A stretch of DNA of 64,000 nucleotides from UBA3824 sp017541145 (GCA_947168365.1 CAMVLO010000001.1:1-64000), one strand, 5' to 3'; numbered from the stretch's first letter, positions 53,683-63,491 are shown. The notes: generated by a model not told the origin, from the sequence alone. Numbers and translations: made by a program.

Positions 53683-54555
53683 ATGGATAGCAAAATCACC
53701 GTTTCTCGTTTGTACAATTTTTTGAAACAAGCTTTGTCTGAACACTTTCCCGATGCTAATGAAAATCAAATTGTGTCGCGACGCATTGTAAATTTCCTTA
53801 CCGGTTGCGATGTGTCTGATATTGTTACAAATCCCGATAAAATCGTAAATCCTTGTGCGGATGTAAACGAAATTGTTGACCGTGTGAAAAAATCCGAACC
53901 GTTGGAATATATTTTCAATTCGGCTCAATTTCTTGATTTAGAATTGTTTACCGAACATTCTGTTTTGATTCCGCGTCCCGAAACCGAAGAACTTGCATTG
54001 ATGATTCTCAACGATTTAAAACAAAGAGATGTTAAACCCAAACTTTTGGATATCGGAACAGGAAGTGGTTGTATTCCGATTTATTTGAGTACAAAATTCA
54101 AAAATTGCGATTATTATGCTTGCGATATTTCAGAAAAAGCAATTGCCACCTCAAGGAAAAATGCTGAAAAATATGGTTCTGATATCAATATTTTTTACTG
54201 CGATATACTTAACTATCAAGATAATACGATTCTTAATAGTTTAGAAAATTTTGATATCATTGTGTCGAATCCGCCTTACGTTTTAGATTCAGAAAAAAAG
54301 TTGATGAAGCAAAATGTTTTGGATTATGAGCCGCATACAGCGTTGTTTGTTCGTGATAATGATCCGTTGATTTTTTATCGTAAAATTACTGAATTTGCTG
54401 CAAAAAAATTGAATAATGGCGGTAAATTGTATTTTGAAATTAACGAAAAATTCGGTAAAGAAACGTTGGATTTGTTAACAGAATTCGGGTTTAAGAATTG
54501 CAATATTTGTAAAGATCTTTTCGGTAAAGACAGGATGTCAGTGGCAGAAAAATAA
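53683..54555 (+). CDS. prmC: Peptide chain release factor N5-glutamine methyltransferase
   Basis: The 290-residue enzyme methylates the GGQ glutamine of release factors 1 and 2. The helical N-terminal domain is followed by the SAM-binding LDIGTGSGCIPIYL and the catalytic NPPY in VSNPPYVLDS; the conserved RPETEE precedes them. Length is normal. It is an ordinary gene located between two blocks of the carbohydrate locus. Its stop overlaps the minus-strand terminator of the GH43-B gene. Confidence 0.95.
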   Translation: MDSKITVSRLYNFLKQALSEHFPDANENQIVSRRIVNFLTGCDVSDIVTNPDKIVNPCADVNEIVDRVKKSEPLEYIFNSAQFLDLELFTEHSVLIPRPETEELALMILNDLKQRDVKPKLLDIGTGSGCIPIYLSTKFKNCDYYACDISEKAIATSRKNAEKYGSDINIFYCDILNYQDNTILNSLENFDIIVSNPPYVLDSEKKLMKQNVLDYEPHTALFVRDNDPLIFYRKITEFAAKKLNNGGKLYFEINEKFGKETLDLLTEFGFKNCNICKDLFGKDRMSVAEK

Positions 54556-54586
54556 AAAATCCCCTGTTGCATCACGCAACAAGGGA
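54554..54586 (-). terminator. Terminator for GH43-B
   Basis: On the minus strand TCCCTTGTTGC (54586-54576) pairs with GCAACAGGGGA (54570-54560), with one G-U pair, followed by T6. It reaches into the prmC stop codon. Confidence 0.75.
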
Positions 54587-54614
54587 AAGAAATGTATTTT
54601 GCTTTTTATGAGAA

Positions 54615-56867
54615 CTAATTAATGTACTCTATAACCCATGTAGAGCCTTGGAGTGTGATATTTACGGTCATTGTACCGTCCCAATCGTATGATTTTGTAT
54701 CAGAATTGTTTGTAACTTTTCCTTGAGCATCACCTGAGCCCCAAGCGTCAAGTGTAGAAGAAGTTGACATCCAAGCTTTTCCATCATAAATTTCTACCAT
54801 AAAAGCGGTGTTTTCGATACTTTTTACAGTAAATGTTAATGTTTCGCCTGCTTTTACTGTGAAATCATCTGTAAATGAATTATCAGCTTGCCACCAATCT
54901 GTTGCGGTGAACAATTCGTCTGTGTATTTTCCGTCGCTTACTTTTACGTTTGATGTTACTTTCATCTTACCTTTTTCAGCTACGAGATGTACTTTCGGGG
55001 TAGTTTTGAAAACATCGTTGCTGCAAGTCATTTTTGCAACAGTTGTCGGACCGGAATTTTCCTGTTCGTTGTCATCAATTTTTCCTACGCGTTTGCCCCA
55101 AAGTGCAGCGTTGTATCTTTTGTGAAAACCTGCAAATACAAGTGTTACATCACCTTTTTCCCAGTCAGCCTCGCGCTCTACGCAAACAATCATAGAACCG
55201 ATTTCTTTGTCTGAACCTTTGAAATATCCGCTTTCTGAAGTAAGTGTCAAATATTTTTTTGCCGGATCATACGACCATGTACCGGTTATAGGACCAGACA
55301 TCGTACCGTCTTCTTTCAAAAGTAAATATTTGTTTTCAGCTACGTCCATGCTACCGTAATCGTAGTCAAGGATTATCAATTCGTATTTACCTGCAATTTC
55401 GCTTGCATCTACGTTTTTGCTGTAGCTGCCTGATTCGATATTTGCATAACGTTCCGGCAATGCAATTGGCCAAAGGTCGTCCAAATCATCCGGAGTTGCG
55501 GGACACCAAATCAATTTACGTACATGACCGAGCATTACTGCATTTGGAGCGTTGCCGCCGGCATTTTCCGGAAGTCTTGCTTGCGACATCAAGAACCAAT
55601 CTTTGTTGCTCTCGTTTTGGAAAACGCAGCAGTGTGAAATTCCTACCCAACCTTTACCGTTTTTAAATTTATACGGGTGAGTTACAATCGGGTGCATTTT
55701 GTTTTTGTTGCTGCCGCCGCCGTTTGTAAAATCTGTACCTCTTGCGTCAACAAAAGGACCTTCAATGCTTTCTGAACGGAGTACGCGTGTGTTATACGGT
55801 ATTCCTAGCGGATCCCAAGCCATAAACAAGTAGTAATAGCCGTCTTTGTAAATGATTTCGGGACCTTCTGAAGCTTGCCAACGGGTATCACCGTCGCGAG
55901 TTGCAATTCTTTTGCCGTAGTGTGCTTGAAGCTCTTCTGCTGTTTCAAACCACGGGTCACCAAGTTCGTTGAGCGGTTTTCCTGTAGTACCGTCCAATTC
56001 CAAAATTGCGAATCCGGAGTGCCAAGAGCCGTGTATTAAATAATGCTTGCCTTCCGGAGTTACGATATAAGTCGGGTCGATAGCATTATAATAGAAATAT
56101 CCGTTCCAATCGTTTGTTGAAGAGCGTTCCCATTTGTCACGTCCTAAGTCTGTAGAAGAACATGTTACAAAACCTTTGTCTTCCCAAGCCGAAGGACCGC
56201 CTTCAGGATTTGTAGTTTCGCACATACCGATAAATGCGCGTTCTGTCCAAGAACCGTCAAATTCAGTATTTGCTTTTGCGCCGGTTTTGATATAATTGTC
56301 AATTACAATTGAGTAATACATACGGATTTTTTCAGCTCCGTTTACTGTAATTTTTCTTACAACAGGAGCCCAATATCCGAAATTGATATCTTCACGATTC
56401 AATTGTGAAAGATTCATTTTTTTTCTGTAGCTGTTCAGAGAGTCAAGACACCATTGCGGAGCTTCGTCCAAAGGACCGGGAATCCATGACCAATAAACCA
56501 AGTCATTTGATTTCTTACCTTGAAAATGTTTACCGCTTGTACATTCTTCGTGAGCATTACCGTAAGATGCGTCAGTTCCAAACATATAGTAAGTTCCGTT
56601 CCAACAAACTACTGACGGATCGTGCACGTTGGCAAGATTCCATTTATTTTTTTGTGACCAAGAGGCAAAACTTCTGTAGTCGTCACTATAAACTGTGTTA
56701 GGAATTACAAAGGAAGTCGGAATTTCCGGTTCATCATTTCCTTTGTTGTTCGTGTTTCCACTATCCGGTGGCAATACAATACCTTGATTAATTTCATCGT
56801 CGTTACAACTGATGACGCTTAAACTTGATATAATAAGCAATGGCAATACTAAAGATTTTACTTTCAT
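54615..56867 (-). CDS. GH43 endo-arabinanase-like surface lipoprotein with extra C-terminal domain (GH43-B)
   Basis: The 750-residue lipoprotein has C21 (SVISC) followed by acidic NDDE, a surface-export signal. The GH43 propeller carries the acidic residues in NVHDPSVV (near 85), AIDPTYI (near 262) and ASEGPEIIY (near 334). A GH43_C-like domain follows (about 470-590; GKYELIILDYD, TGTWSYD, LWGKRV). The last 150 residues form a further beta domain, possibly carbohydrate-binding. Long loop insertions set it apart from GH43-A, so it may cut a different arabinan. It is transcribed away from GH3; candidate operator C lies upstream. Confidence 0.87.
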   Translation of the reverse strand: MKVKSLVLPLLIISSLSVISCNDDEINQGIVLPPDSGNTNNKGNDEPEIPTSFVIPNTVYSDDYRSFASWSQKNKWNLANVHDPSVVCWNGTYYMFGTDASYGNAHEECTSGKHFQGKKSNDLVYWSWIPGPLDEAPQWCLDSLNSYRKKMNLSQLNREDINFGYWAPVVRKITVNGAEKIRMYYSIVIDNYIKTGAKANTEFDGSWTERAFIGMCETTNPEGGPSAWEDKGFVTCSSTDLGRDKWERSSTNDWNGYFYYNAIDPTYIVTPEGKHYLIHGSWHSGFAILELDGTTGKPLNELGDPWFETAEELQAHYGKRIATRDGDTRWQASEGPEIIYKDGYYYLFMAWDPLGIPYNTRVLRSESIEGPFVDARGTDFTNGGGSNKNKMHPIVTHPYKFKNGKGWVGISHCCVFQNESNKDWFLMSQARLPENAGGNAPNAVMLGHVRKLIWCPATPDDLDDLWPIALPERYANIESGSYSKNVDASEIAGKYELIILDYDYGSMDVAENKYLLLKEDGTMSGPITGTWSYDPAKKYLTLTSESGYFKGSDKEIGSMIVCVEREADWEKGDVTLVFAGFHKRYNAALWGKRVGKIDDNEQENSGPTTVAKMTCSNDVFKTTPKVHLVAEKGKMKVTSNVKVSDGKYTDELFTATDWWQADNSFTDDFTVKAGETLTFTVKSIENTAFMVEIYDGKAWMSTSSTLDAWGSGDAQGKVTNNSDTKSYDWDGTMTVNITLQGSTWVIEYIN

Positions 56868-57306
56868 CTATTTACTTTATTTATTTTTAAACTTAAGTTT
56901 GATTTTGATTTTAGTTAATTTTGCTTTAGTCTAGTAATTGTCTTTTATGCTTTGTAATTGTTCTTCGATTAGTAATTGTCATTTTCCACGGTGCAAAATT
57001 ATTATAATTATTCATATTAGAGGTGGACAAATTAAAAATATTGGTGGACAAACTGATTTTTATTTAATTTTTTTCTGTTTTCAGTTGTCCACTTGATTAT
57101 AATAAAGTGTGTATTTAGATGAATTTAATTTACTTTGTTTAAACTTTTATTGTTTTTACAGTAGAAACACCCGGAAGTTTTATTTAAAAATAAAAATCGG
57201 GATTTAAGTTTGTTGAAGTATGTTCATGACGATTTTTCTAAAATTGATTTATTTTTTCTGAAAAATATTTTTTAATTTTATGCCCTAAATTTTACATAAA
57301 TCAATT
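56868..57306. other. Divergent spacer between GH43-B and GH3
   Basis: The 439-bp AT-rich spacer holds operator C (56994-57048) for GH43-B. A lone TCCAC at 57088-57092 points at GH3, with no partner 21 bp away and no TAATTTTG 20 nt later. No gene is visible. Confidence 0.6.
56994..57048 (-). promoter_or_regulatory. Candidate HTCS operator and promoter C (for GH43-B)
   Basis: On the minus strand TCCACC at 57048-57043 and at 57027-57022 (21-bp step), then exactly 20 nt to TAATTTTG (57001-56994) followed by C. The half-sites read TTTGTCCACC on both copies, the most complete version of the motif. Confidence 0.78.
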
Positions 57307-59892
57307 ATGAGAAGACAGTTTTTAACATTAGCAGCGGTTTTGACATTGGGATTCGGCGCGGTTAACGCCCAAAATTATCCTTATCAAAACCCATCTCTGA
57401 GCGCACACGAACGTGCGGCAGACCTTTGCAGCCGCCTTACTTTGGAAGAAAAGGCGCAGTTGATGCTTGACGAATCTCCCGCGATACCGAGACTCGGCAT
57501 TAAAAAATTCTTTTGGTGGAGTGAGGCTCTTCACGGAGCAGCGAATATGGGCAACGTTACAGTTTTCCCTGAACCCGTCGCAATGGCTTCATCGTTCAAC
57601 CCAGAACTTTTGTACAAAGTTTTTGATGTTGCAAGTACGGAGTTTCGCGCTCAGTACAACAAACGTATGCTAAACGGCGGCGAAGATGAAAAATTTCACA
57701 GTCTTTCCGTTTGGACTCCTAACGTTAACATTTTCAGGGATCCGCGTTGGGGTAGGGGACAGGAAACTTACGGTGAAGACCCTTATCTGACTTCCGTTAT
57801 GGGCGTTCAGGTGGTTCGCGGTTTGCAAGGTCCTGAGTCGTCAAAATACAGAAAACTTTGGGCTTGTGCAAAACATTATGCAGTTCATTCAGGACCGGAA
57901 TACACAAGACATACGGCAAATTTGACGGACGTTTCAGCACGCGATTTTTGGGAAACTTACATGCCGGCATTTAAAGTATTGGTTCAAGACGCAAAAGTAA
58001 GGGAAGTGATGTGCGCTTATCAACGTCTTGACGACGAACCTTGTTGCGGAAGTTCAAGATTGTTGCAAAAAATCCTCCGCGATGATTGGGGATTCAAATA
58101 CGTGGTTGTCAGCGACTGCGGCGCAGTAACGGACTTTTACACAACACATAAATCTTCCTCTGACGCCGTTCATTCTGCTTATCAGGGCGTGATTTCAGGA
58201 ACGGACGTTGAATGTGGTTATAATTACGTTTATAAATCCGTACCCGAAGCCGTAAAACGCGGTTTACTCACCGAAGAAGAAGTTAATAAACATATTATCA
58301 GACTTTTAGAAGGACGTTTCGACCTCGGCGAAATGGATAATCCCGACATCGTTGAATGGTCAAAAATTCCTGCGTCAAAACTTTCTTGTCAGGAACACAA
58401 AAACCTTTCTTTGGAAATGGCACGTCAAACGATTGTCTTGTTACAAAACAATAATAACGTTTTGCCGTTGAAAAAGAACGCTGAAAAAATCGCTGTTATC
58501 GGTCCTAATGCCGACAATACTCCGATGATGTGGGGAAATTACAACGGTATGCCTAACTCTACGGTCAACATTTTGAGCGGTATTAAAGCAAAACAAAAAA
58601 ACGTAGTTTATTATGCCGGTTGCGATTTGACATACGACAAAGTGCTTGATAACCGTATTGCTACCGAATGTAGTTTTGAGGGCAAAAAAGGTTTGAAAGG
58701 TACGTTTTGGAACAATGCAAAATCCGAAGGCGTACCCGTTACAACAGAATTTTATACTAACCCGGTAAACGTTACGACGGCGGGAATGCACGTTTTTGCG
58801 CAAAACGTTAAAATTGAAGACTTTTCGGCAAAATATCAGACGGTTTTCTGTCCGAAAACTGCTGGAGAATACGTGTTGAATGTTGAAGGTTGCGGACATT
58901 TTGAGGTTTATGTTAACGGAGAGCAAAAACACAAAGTTCACATTTGGCGCACGACACCTACCCGCACGGTTATCAACGCAAAAGCCGGCGAAAAGGTTGA
59001 AATCGAAATTCGTTTTGCTCATGTTCCGACTTGGAACGCTAACATTAAAATCGAAATAGCAAAAGAATATCCGATTGATTATCAAGATATTATTTCAAAA
59101 CTTAAAGGCATTAACAAAGTTGTTTTCGTAGGTGGAATTTCTCCGCAATTAGAAGGCGAGGAAATGCCTGTTAACGCTGACGGTTTCAAAGGCGGCGACC
59201 GCACAAATATCGAATTGCCGAAAGTTCAGAGAGACTTTTTGAAAGCGTTGAAAGACGCGGGCAAAACGGTGATTTTTGTTAACTGTTCGGGTTCTGCAAT
59301 CGCGTTAGAGCCTGAAACTAAAACTTGCGACGCGATAGTTCAAGCGTGGTACGCAGGTCAGGAAGGCGGCACGGCTATTGCTGAGGTTTTGTTCGGAGAT
59401 GTTAATCCGAGCGGAAAACTGCCCGTAACGTTCTACAAAAACTCATCGCAACTTCCTGATTTTGAGGATTATTCGATGAAGGGCAGAACTTACCGCTATT
59501 TCAACGACCCGCTTTTTGCCTTCGGTTACGGAAAAAGTTACACAACCTTTGAAATCGGTTCAGGTAAGGTTACTAAAAACGGTGACAATTACATCGTTAG
59601 CGTTCCTGTAAAAAATTCAGGAAAAGTCTTTGGAACTGAAATTGTTCAGGTTTACATCAAAGATTTGCAGGATAGCGAAGGACCGAGAATTTCTTTGCGC
59701 GGTTTCAAACGTGTGGACTTAAAACCCGGCGAACAAAAAACTGCAACAATAACACTCACGCCGAAAGAGTTTGAATTTTTTGACCCGCACATTTACGAAA
59801 TGCGTGTCAAACCCGGCGATTACGAAATCTACTACGGCAACTCGTCAAGAGACGGAGATTTGAAAAAAACAATGATAACATTAGAAAATTAA
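57307..59892 (+). CDS. GH3 beta-glycosidase with PA14 insertion (beta-xylosidase-like)
   Basis: The 861-residue protein has a Sec signal peptide (ends about AVNAQ) and no lipobox, so it is probably periplasmic. It has a GH3 TIM-barrel domain with KHYAVHSGPE and nucleophile D270 in VVSDCGAV, a GH3 C-terminal domain (ILLQNNNNVLPL, AWYAGQEGGTAIAEVLFG), a PA14-like insertion (about 450-600) and a C-terminal fibronectin-III-like domain. The SDCGAV form of the nucleophile motif is typical of beta-xylosidase/arabinofuranosidase-type members. It would trim imported oligosaccharides. No complete operator precedes it. Confidence 0.9.
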   Translation: MRRQFLTLAAVLTLGFGAVNAQNYPYQNPSLSAHERAADLCSRLTLEEKAQLMLDESPAIPRLGIKKFFWWSEALHGAANMGNVTVFPEPVAMASSFNPELLYKVFDVASTEFRAQYNKRMLNGGEDEKFHSLSVWTPNVNIFRDPRWGRGQETYGEDPYLTSVMGVQVVRGLQGPESSKYRKLWACAKHYAVHSGPEYTRHTANLTDVSARDFWETYMPAFKVLVQDAKVREVMCAYQRLDDEPCCGSSRLLQKILRDDWGFKYVVVSDCGAVTDFYTTHKSSSDAVHSAYQGVISGTDVECGYNYVYKSVPEAVKRGLLTEEEVNKHIIRLLEGRFDLGEMDNPDIVEWSKIPASKLSCQEHKNLSLEMARQTIVLLQNNNNVLPLKKNAEKIAVIGPNADNTPMMWGNYNGMPNSTVNILSGIKAKQKNVVYYAGCDLTYDKVLDNRIATECSFEGKKGLKGTFWNNAKSEGVPVTTEFYTNPVNVTTAGMHVFAQNVKIEDFSAKYQTVFCPKTAGEYVLNVEGCGHFEVYVNGEQKHKVHIWRTTPTRTVINAKAGEKVEIEIRFAHVPTWNANIKIEIAKEYPIDYQDIISKLKGINKVVFVGGISPQLEGEEMPVNADGFKGGDRTNIELPKVQRDFLKALKDAGKTVIFVNCSGSAIALEPETKTCDAIVQAWYAGQEGGTAIAEVLFGDVNPSGKLPVTFYKNSSQLPDFEDYSMKGRTYRYFNDPLFAFGYGKSYTTFEIGSGKVTKNGDNYIVSVPVKNSGKVFGTEIVQVYIKDLQDSEGPRISLRGFKRVDLKPGEQKTATITLTPKEFEFFDPHIYEMRVKPGDYEIYYGNSSRDGDLKKTMITLEN

Positions 59893-59900
59893 AAAAAGAG

Positions 59901-59928
59901 CGGGGATTTTTTTAAGTCCCCGTTTTTT
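59901..59928 (+). terminator. Terminator after GH3
   Basis: CGGGGA (59901-59906) pairs with TCCCCG (59917-59922), followed by T6. Confidence 0.75.
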
Positions 59929-59956
59929 GTTTTTGATGAATTTTTCTGTATCTTTG
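59926..59956 (+). promoter_or_regulatory. Promoter of the Rpn-family gene
   Basis: TTTG (59926-59929), exactly 19 nt, then TATCTTTG (59949-59956) followed by C. This is a textbook Bacteroidota promoter, 30 nt before the start at 59986. It overlaps the T-run of the GH3 terminator. Confidence 0.7.
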
Positions 59957-59985
59957 CATTGTAAACATTTAAAACGCAAATTACT

Positions 59986-60918
59986 ATGTCGAAATATCTT
60001 GACCCGAAAGCGGATTTAACGTTCAAAAAAGTCTTCGGCGAGCATCCGAACCTCGTTTTAAGCCTTTTGAATGCACTTTTGCCGTTGCCAGAGGGCATGG
60101 AAATAAAAACTGTAGAATACCTTTCGCAGGAAAATATTCCCGAAAATCCGGGTAAAAAATATTCGATTGTAGATGTTTATTGTACCGACAATTACGGCAG
60201 ACATTTTATCGTAGAAATGCAGTCGTATTGGAATTCGGAGTTTTTTTCGAGGACTTTGTTTAACGCAGCTTCGATGTACACCAAACAGTTGGACAAAGGA
60301 AAAGCGTTCGGCGAGTTGAAAGACGTTTACGCTTTGTGTCTTGTCAACGACGTAAAAGCGTTTCCGGAGTACGGCGAGGAGTACATGCAGGAATATTACA
60401 TCACGAACAAAAATCATACTTCCGACATCCGTACGGATTTGTCGATGGTGTTTATTATTTTGCCGAATTTCAATCCGCAGAACCGCGCCGAAAAATTCAT
60501 GCACAATCTTTGGTTGAAATTTTTGACTGAGATTGACGAAAACACTGAAGATGCAGACCCCGAACTTTTAGCAAACGCAGATACAAAAGAGGCGTTGGAT
60601 TTATTAAGACGTTCAGCATTTACCGATGGTGAGATGTTGACCTACAGACAATATTGGCTTGACATTAGCACGGAAAAATCTTCACTAGAAAGAGAAAGAA
60701 TGGAAGGTAGAGCTGAAGGTAGAGCCGAAGGCCGTGCAGAAGGCGAGATAATCGGTATGGAAAAAGGTCGTGCGGAAGGCGAAAAAATCGGCATGGAAAA
60801 AGGCCGTGCGGATGCAATGCGCGAAATGGCGCGTACTCTTAAGTCTTTAGGTAAAATGACTGTTGAAGAAATCTCTGCTGCTACCGGTCTTTCTACAGAT
60901 GAAATTGAAAAACTGTAA
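59986..60918 (+). CDS. Rpn-family recombination-promoting nuclease/putative transposase-like protein
   Basis: The 310-residue protein belongs to the PD-(D/E)xK nuclease group often labelled Rpn or PDDEXK transposase-like. The opening LDPKADLTFKKVFGEHPN and the catalytic core IVDVYCTDNYGRHFIVEMQ (D...E-x-Q) are clear. The C-terminus has a run of GRAEG repeats (about 238-270) and a short helical end (TLKSLGKMTVEEISAATGLS). Rpn proteins promote RecA-independent recombination in E. coli. Many Bacteroidota carry multiple copies. No terminal inverted repeats of a transposon are seen immediately around it. Confidence 0.85.
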   Translation: MSKYLDPKADLTFKKVFGEHPNLVLSLLNALLPLPEGMEIKTVEYLSQENIPENPGKKYSIVDVYCTDNYGRHFIVEMQSYWNSEFFSRTLFNAASMYTKQLDKGKAFGELKDVYALCLVNDVKAFPEYGEEYMQEYYITNKNHTSDIRTDLSMVFIILPNFNPQNRAEKFMHNLWLKFLTEIDENTEDADPELLANADTKEALDLLRRSAFTDGEMLTYRQYWLDISTEKSSLERERMEGRAEGRAEGRAEGEIIGMEKGRAEGEKIGMEKGRADAMREMARTLKSLGKMTVEEISAATGLSTDEIEKL

Positions 60919-61257
60919 AAAAATTCCTCCTTACGTTGCCTTGTATGCGTTTGTTCTTCAGATATTGAATATTTCAAAATTAGTAGTGAATTTAAATTGA
61001 AAATGCAACAATTTTTTTCAAGAGAAAGAGTCTGAAAAGTCTCCTTTTTTTTTGCATTGTTCGTTTTTTCCTCGCTTTTTCTTATGCAATATTTTTGAAT
61101 GTTATGAGGGTTTGTTATCATTATATTCAAAAATATTGCATCAAAACTCTATTAATTTTAACCTACTTTTCTCATTTGGTGTTTGTTAATTTTTATTTGC
61201 TTGGTAAAACGAAGAAAAAAATGCAGTTCGTAATTGAACTTAGTTACTTTTTGTCTA
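60919..61257. other. Gap holding a 17-bp inverted repeat
   Basis: The 339-bp spacer between the Rpn gene and the GH78 gene has no gene. A perfect 17-bp inverted repeat lies at 61084-61100 and 61125-61141 (arm ATGCAATATTTTTGAAT, 24-nt spacer). No T-run follows, so it does not look like a terminator. Confidence 0.6.
61084..61141. repeat. Perfect 17-bp inverted repeat
   Basis: The arms ATGCAATATTTTTGAAT and ATTCAAAAATATTGCAT flank a 24-nt spacer. It may be a remnant of a mobile element end, a structured RNA or a protein site. Confidence 0.85.
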
Positions 61258-63474
61258 TTATTTATGCCAACTCCATCCATAAATTCCTGACTGTATCTGA
61301 TGTCTGCCGCCGTTGAATGGCAGCGTAATTTCCGCTTTTGTATTTGGCGGGATGGCAACAGTTGCCGAACAATATGTATCTGTAATGGTAAAACTAACAC
61401 TTACAGTGCCATGAGGCGTGGGTACGGAAACCGAAGCCTCCCTCAAATCACCCGGCTGAGGTGCAATTTTAATTGCCGAAAAACCAGGTTCAAGAGGTTC
61501 GATGCCCATTAATTTTCGCACTATGACATTGCCCGCCGCCGCGCCCCAAGCGTGATTCCAGTCTTGATTGGGCTTGTTTTTAATGTCCCAAGCCTCGGTG
61601 GTCATAGTGCTGCCAGAGCGTATCATATTGTAAAAACTGCGCTGTGAGGTGTCTGTAAGTAATTGTAACCCGCTGACCTCCTGATTGTTGTCGTACAAGG
61701 CATCCAGCAAAAATTGTGCGCCATACACACTGCAACCCATTCCCTTGCTAATGACAAATTTAGTAACGGTATCGCGGTTGCTATCGTCCACCATCCCAAA
61801 CGCCAACGGAAACATATTGGCATGCAACGAGTTGTGCTTGCTGCCAATGGCGTCAATGTAAAGCCCCGAGGAATCTGTCAGTTTTTTGTTGATTGATTCC
61901 TTGGTTTTGAGCGCGGCATCGAGGTATTTTTTGCGGTCGGCTTCGTTGCCTATTACTTCGGCAATTTTTGCCATCAAGTCCAACGCCTTGTAATGGAAAG
62001 CGTTGATTACAGTGTTACATTCTTTCATTTGATAGCCGTCCCTTTCCGCTGGAGGCCAGTCGATTACGTCTCTTATTGCGCTCCCCTTAAAATTAACTTT
62101 TTGTAAATAAGCCTTGTTAGTAATGCTGCCAGTATGTAAAAGTCCGTCGTCCTTATTTTGGAGGAATAGCAACGTTCTGTTTTCCAGTTCGTTATAATAC
62201 TTACGAATAAAACTGTCGTCGCCGGTGTACAGATAATCGTTCCATGCGATTATTAGCATTTGCATAATCCATTCGGTAGGCCACGTGGGATTTTTGATAA
62301 GGTGTTCCGCCGTATGTCGCGCTATGGAATAATGATTGTCAACACAATAAAGGCTCAATTGGTTAATCAGCACGTCGGCCTCGTATGGAATCCTTTCGCG
62401 GTCGCCGTCCACCAAAGTCCCGCAAAAAGAGGTCGCCTTCATCGTGTGTTTGCAGAGGTCCCATATCAGGTTTAGTACGGTGTCCGACGACGAGAAACTC
62501 GCCGCCTCATCGTCAAAAGGATAGTTTACAACAATTCTTTCAACGTCTTCCTTGGCAAAATCACCGCTATAACCCTCTATGCCACAATACCTAAACGGAA
62601 AAACCTCACCAATATAACTGGGCATCAAAATAGGTTTTACACCGCTTTCGTTGCCGGTCTGTCCGGTGTTTTGAGCGTCTTTGAAAAATTCCGGTTTGTA
62701 AAAACCTTTTTTTATTTGTTGTTTTATAATGGAATATTCCGCGTAACGTATTGTGCCACCGGGCTTAGCATCCACTTCATTGTTTTTAGTTTTTTCACCT
62801 AATCTGATTTTTACATCTTGAATGTCAATAGGATTTTTAAAGCAGATTTCTATTTGACCGAATGCATCCTTGCCAAAATCCATGAAAGTTTTTATGCCAT
62901 TTTTTATGACGGACACTGGATTTTGACGGGTCGTAACCAAAGGCAACGTAGAAAAATTTTCAGCAAAACTCAACGGCGTGACAAATCCTTTTGCCGGAGC
63001 ATAGGCAGTGCATTTGTTTTTGTTGTAGTAAATCTTCACCGTCCAATAATAAATTTTACCCGGTAGGAGTGCCTTCCCGTTGAAAACTACGTTGGTATTT
63101 CGCTTGTCTTCCACGATTCCACTGTCCCAAACATCAGCGTTGCCTTCCGTCAACGAATCAGGTGATGTTGCCACTAAAATTCTGTATCTCAGTTGGTTGA
63201 CTTTTTGTCTGCGGCTTTTAATCTGCCAGGCGAAATGCGGCTGTGGCGTGTTAATAAGCGCAACTTGCATATTTGCGTCGCGCCAATCGTATGCAGAAAT
63301 GGCGATGTCGGTTTTTGCGCCGTTGTTGAATACTACGTCGGTCTCCTCGATAAGTTCCGTTGACAAATTGGATACATAAACCTTCGGCATCTTTGCGCCC
63401 TGACCATATCCAACATTGTAACCTGCTGTCATGCAAATTATTAGGATGAGAGATATTATAATTCTTTTTGTCAT
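61258..63474 (-). CDS. GH78 alpha-L-rhamnosidase-like enzyme
   Basis: The 738-residue secreted protein has a signal peptide (ends about VGYGQ) and an N-terminal Ig/FnIII-like region (about 70-170: HFAWQIKS, YRILVATS, WDSGIV, YYWTVKIYY). A beta-sandwich follows, then an (alpha/alpha)6 barrel with DGDRERIPYEADV (general-acid region), TWPTEWIMQM and MTTEAWD. A final beta domain (GFSAIKIAPQPGDL, TPHGTVSV) closes it. It would remove terminal rhamnose from pectic rhamnogalacturonan. It is GC-richer than the Sus genes and lies on the minus strand behind two short ORFs, so it may be a separate acquisition. Confidence 0.86.
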   Translation of the reverse strand: MTKRIIISLILIICMTAGYNVGYGQGAKMPKVYVSNLSTELIEETDVVFNNGAKTDIAISAYDWRDANMQVALINTPQPHFAWQIKSRRQKVNQLRYRILVATSPDSLTEGNADVWDSGIVEDKRNTNVVFNGKALLPGKIYYWTVKIYYNKNKCTAYAPAKGFVTPLSFAENFSTLPLVTTRQNPVSVIKNGIKTFMDFGKDAFGQIEICFKNPIDIQDVKIRLGEKTKNNEVDAKPGGTIRYAEYSIIKQQIKKGFYKPEFFKDAQNTGQTGNESGVKPILMPSYIGEVFPFRYCGIEGYSGDFAKEDVERIVVNYPFDDEAASFSSSDTVLNLIWDLCKHTMKATSFCGTLVDGDRERIPYEADVLINQLSLYCVDNHYSIARHTAEHLIKNPTWPTEWIMQMLIIAWNDYLYTGDDSFIRKYYNELENRTLLFLQNKDDGLLHTGSITNKAYLQKVNFKGSAIRDVIDWPPAERDGYQMKECNTVINAFHYKALDLMAKIAEVIGNEADRKKYLDAALKTKESINKKLTDSSGLYIDAIGSKHNSLHANMFPLAFGMVDDSNRDTVTKFVISKGMGCSVYGAQFLLDALYDNNQEVSGLQLLTDTSQRSFYNMIRSGSTMTTEAWDIKNKPNQDWNHAWGAAAGNVIVRKLMGIEPLEPGFSAIKIAPQPGDLREASVSVPTPHGTVSVSFTITDTYCSATVAIPPNTKAEITLPFNGGRHQIQSGIYGWSWHK

Positions 63475-63491
63475 TCGTCCTGTTGTTTTGT

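Noticed and set aside
58441..59085. Open frame of 214 codons on the minus strand inside GH3
   Set aside because: It is antisense to a clear GH3 domain, with odd composition and no start signal or family resemblance.
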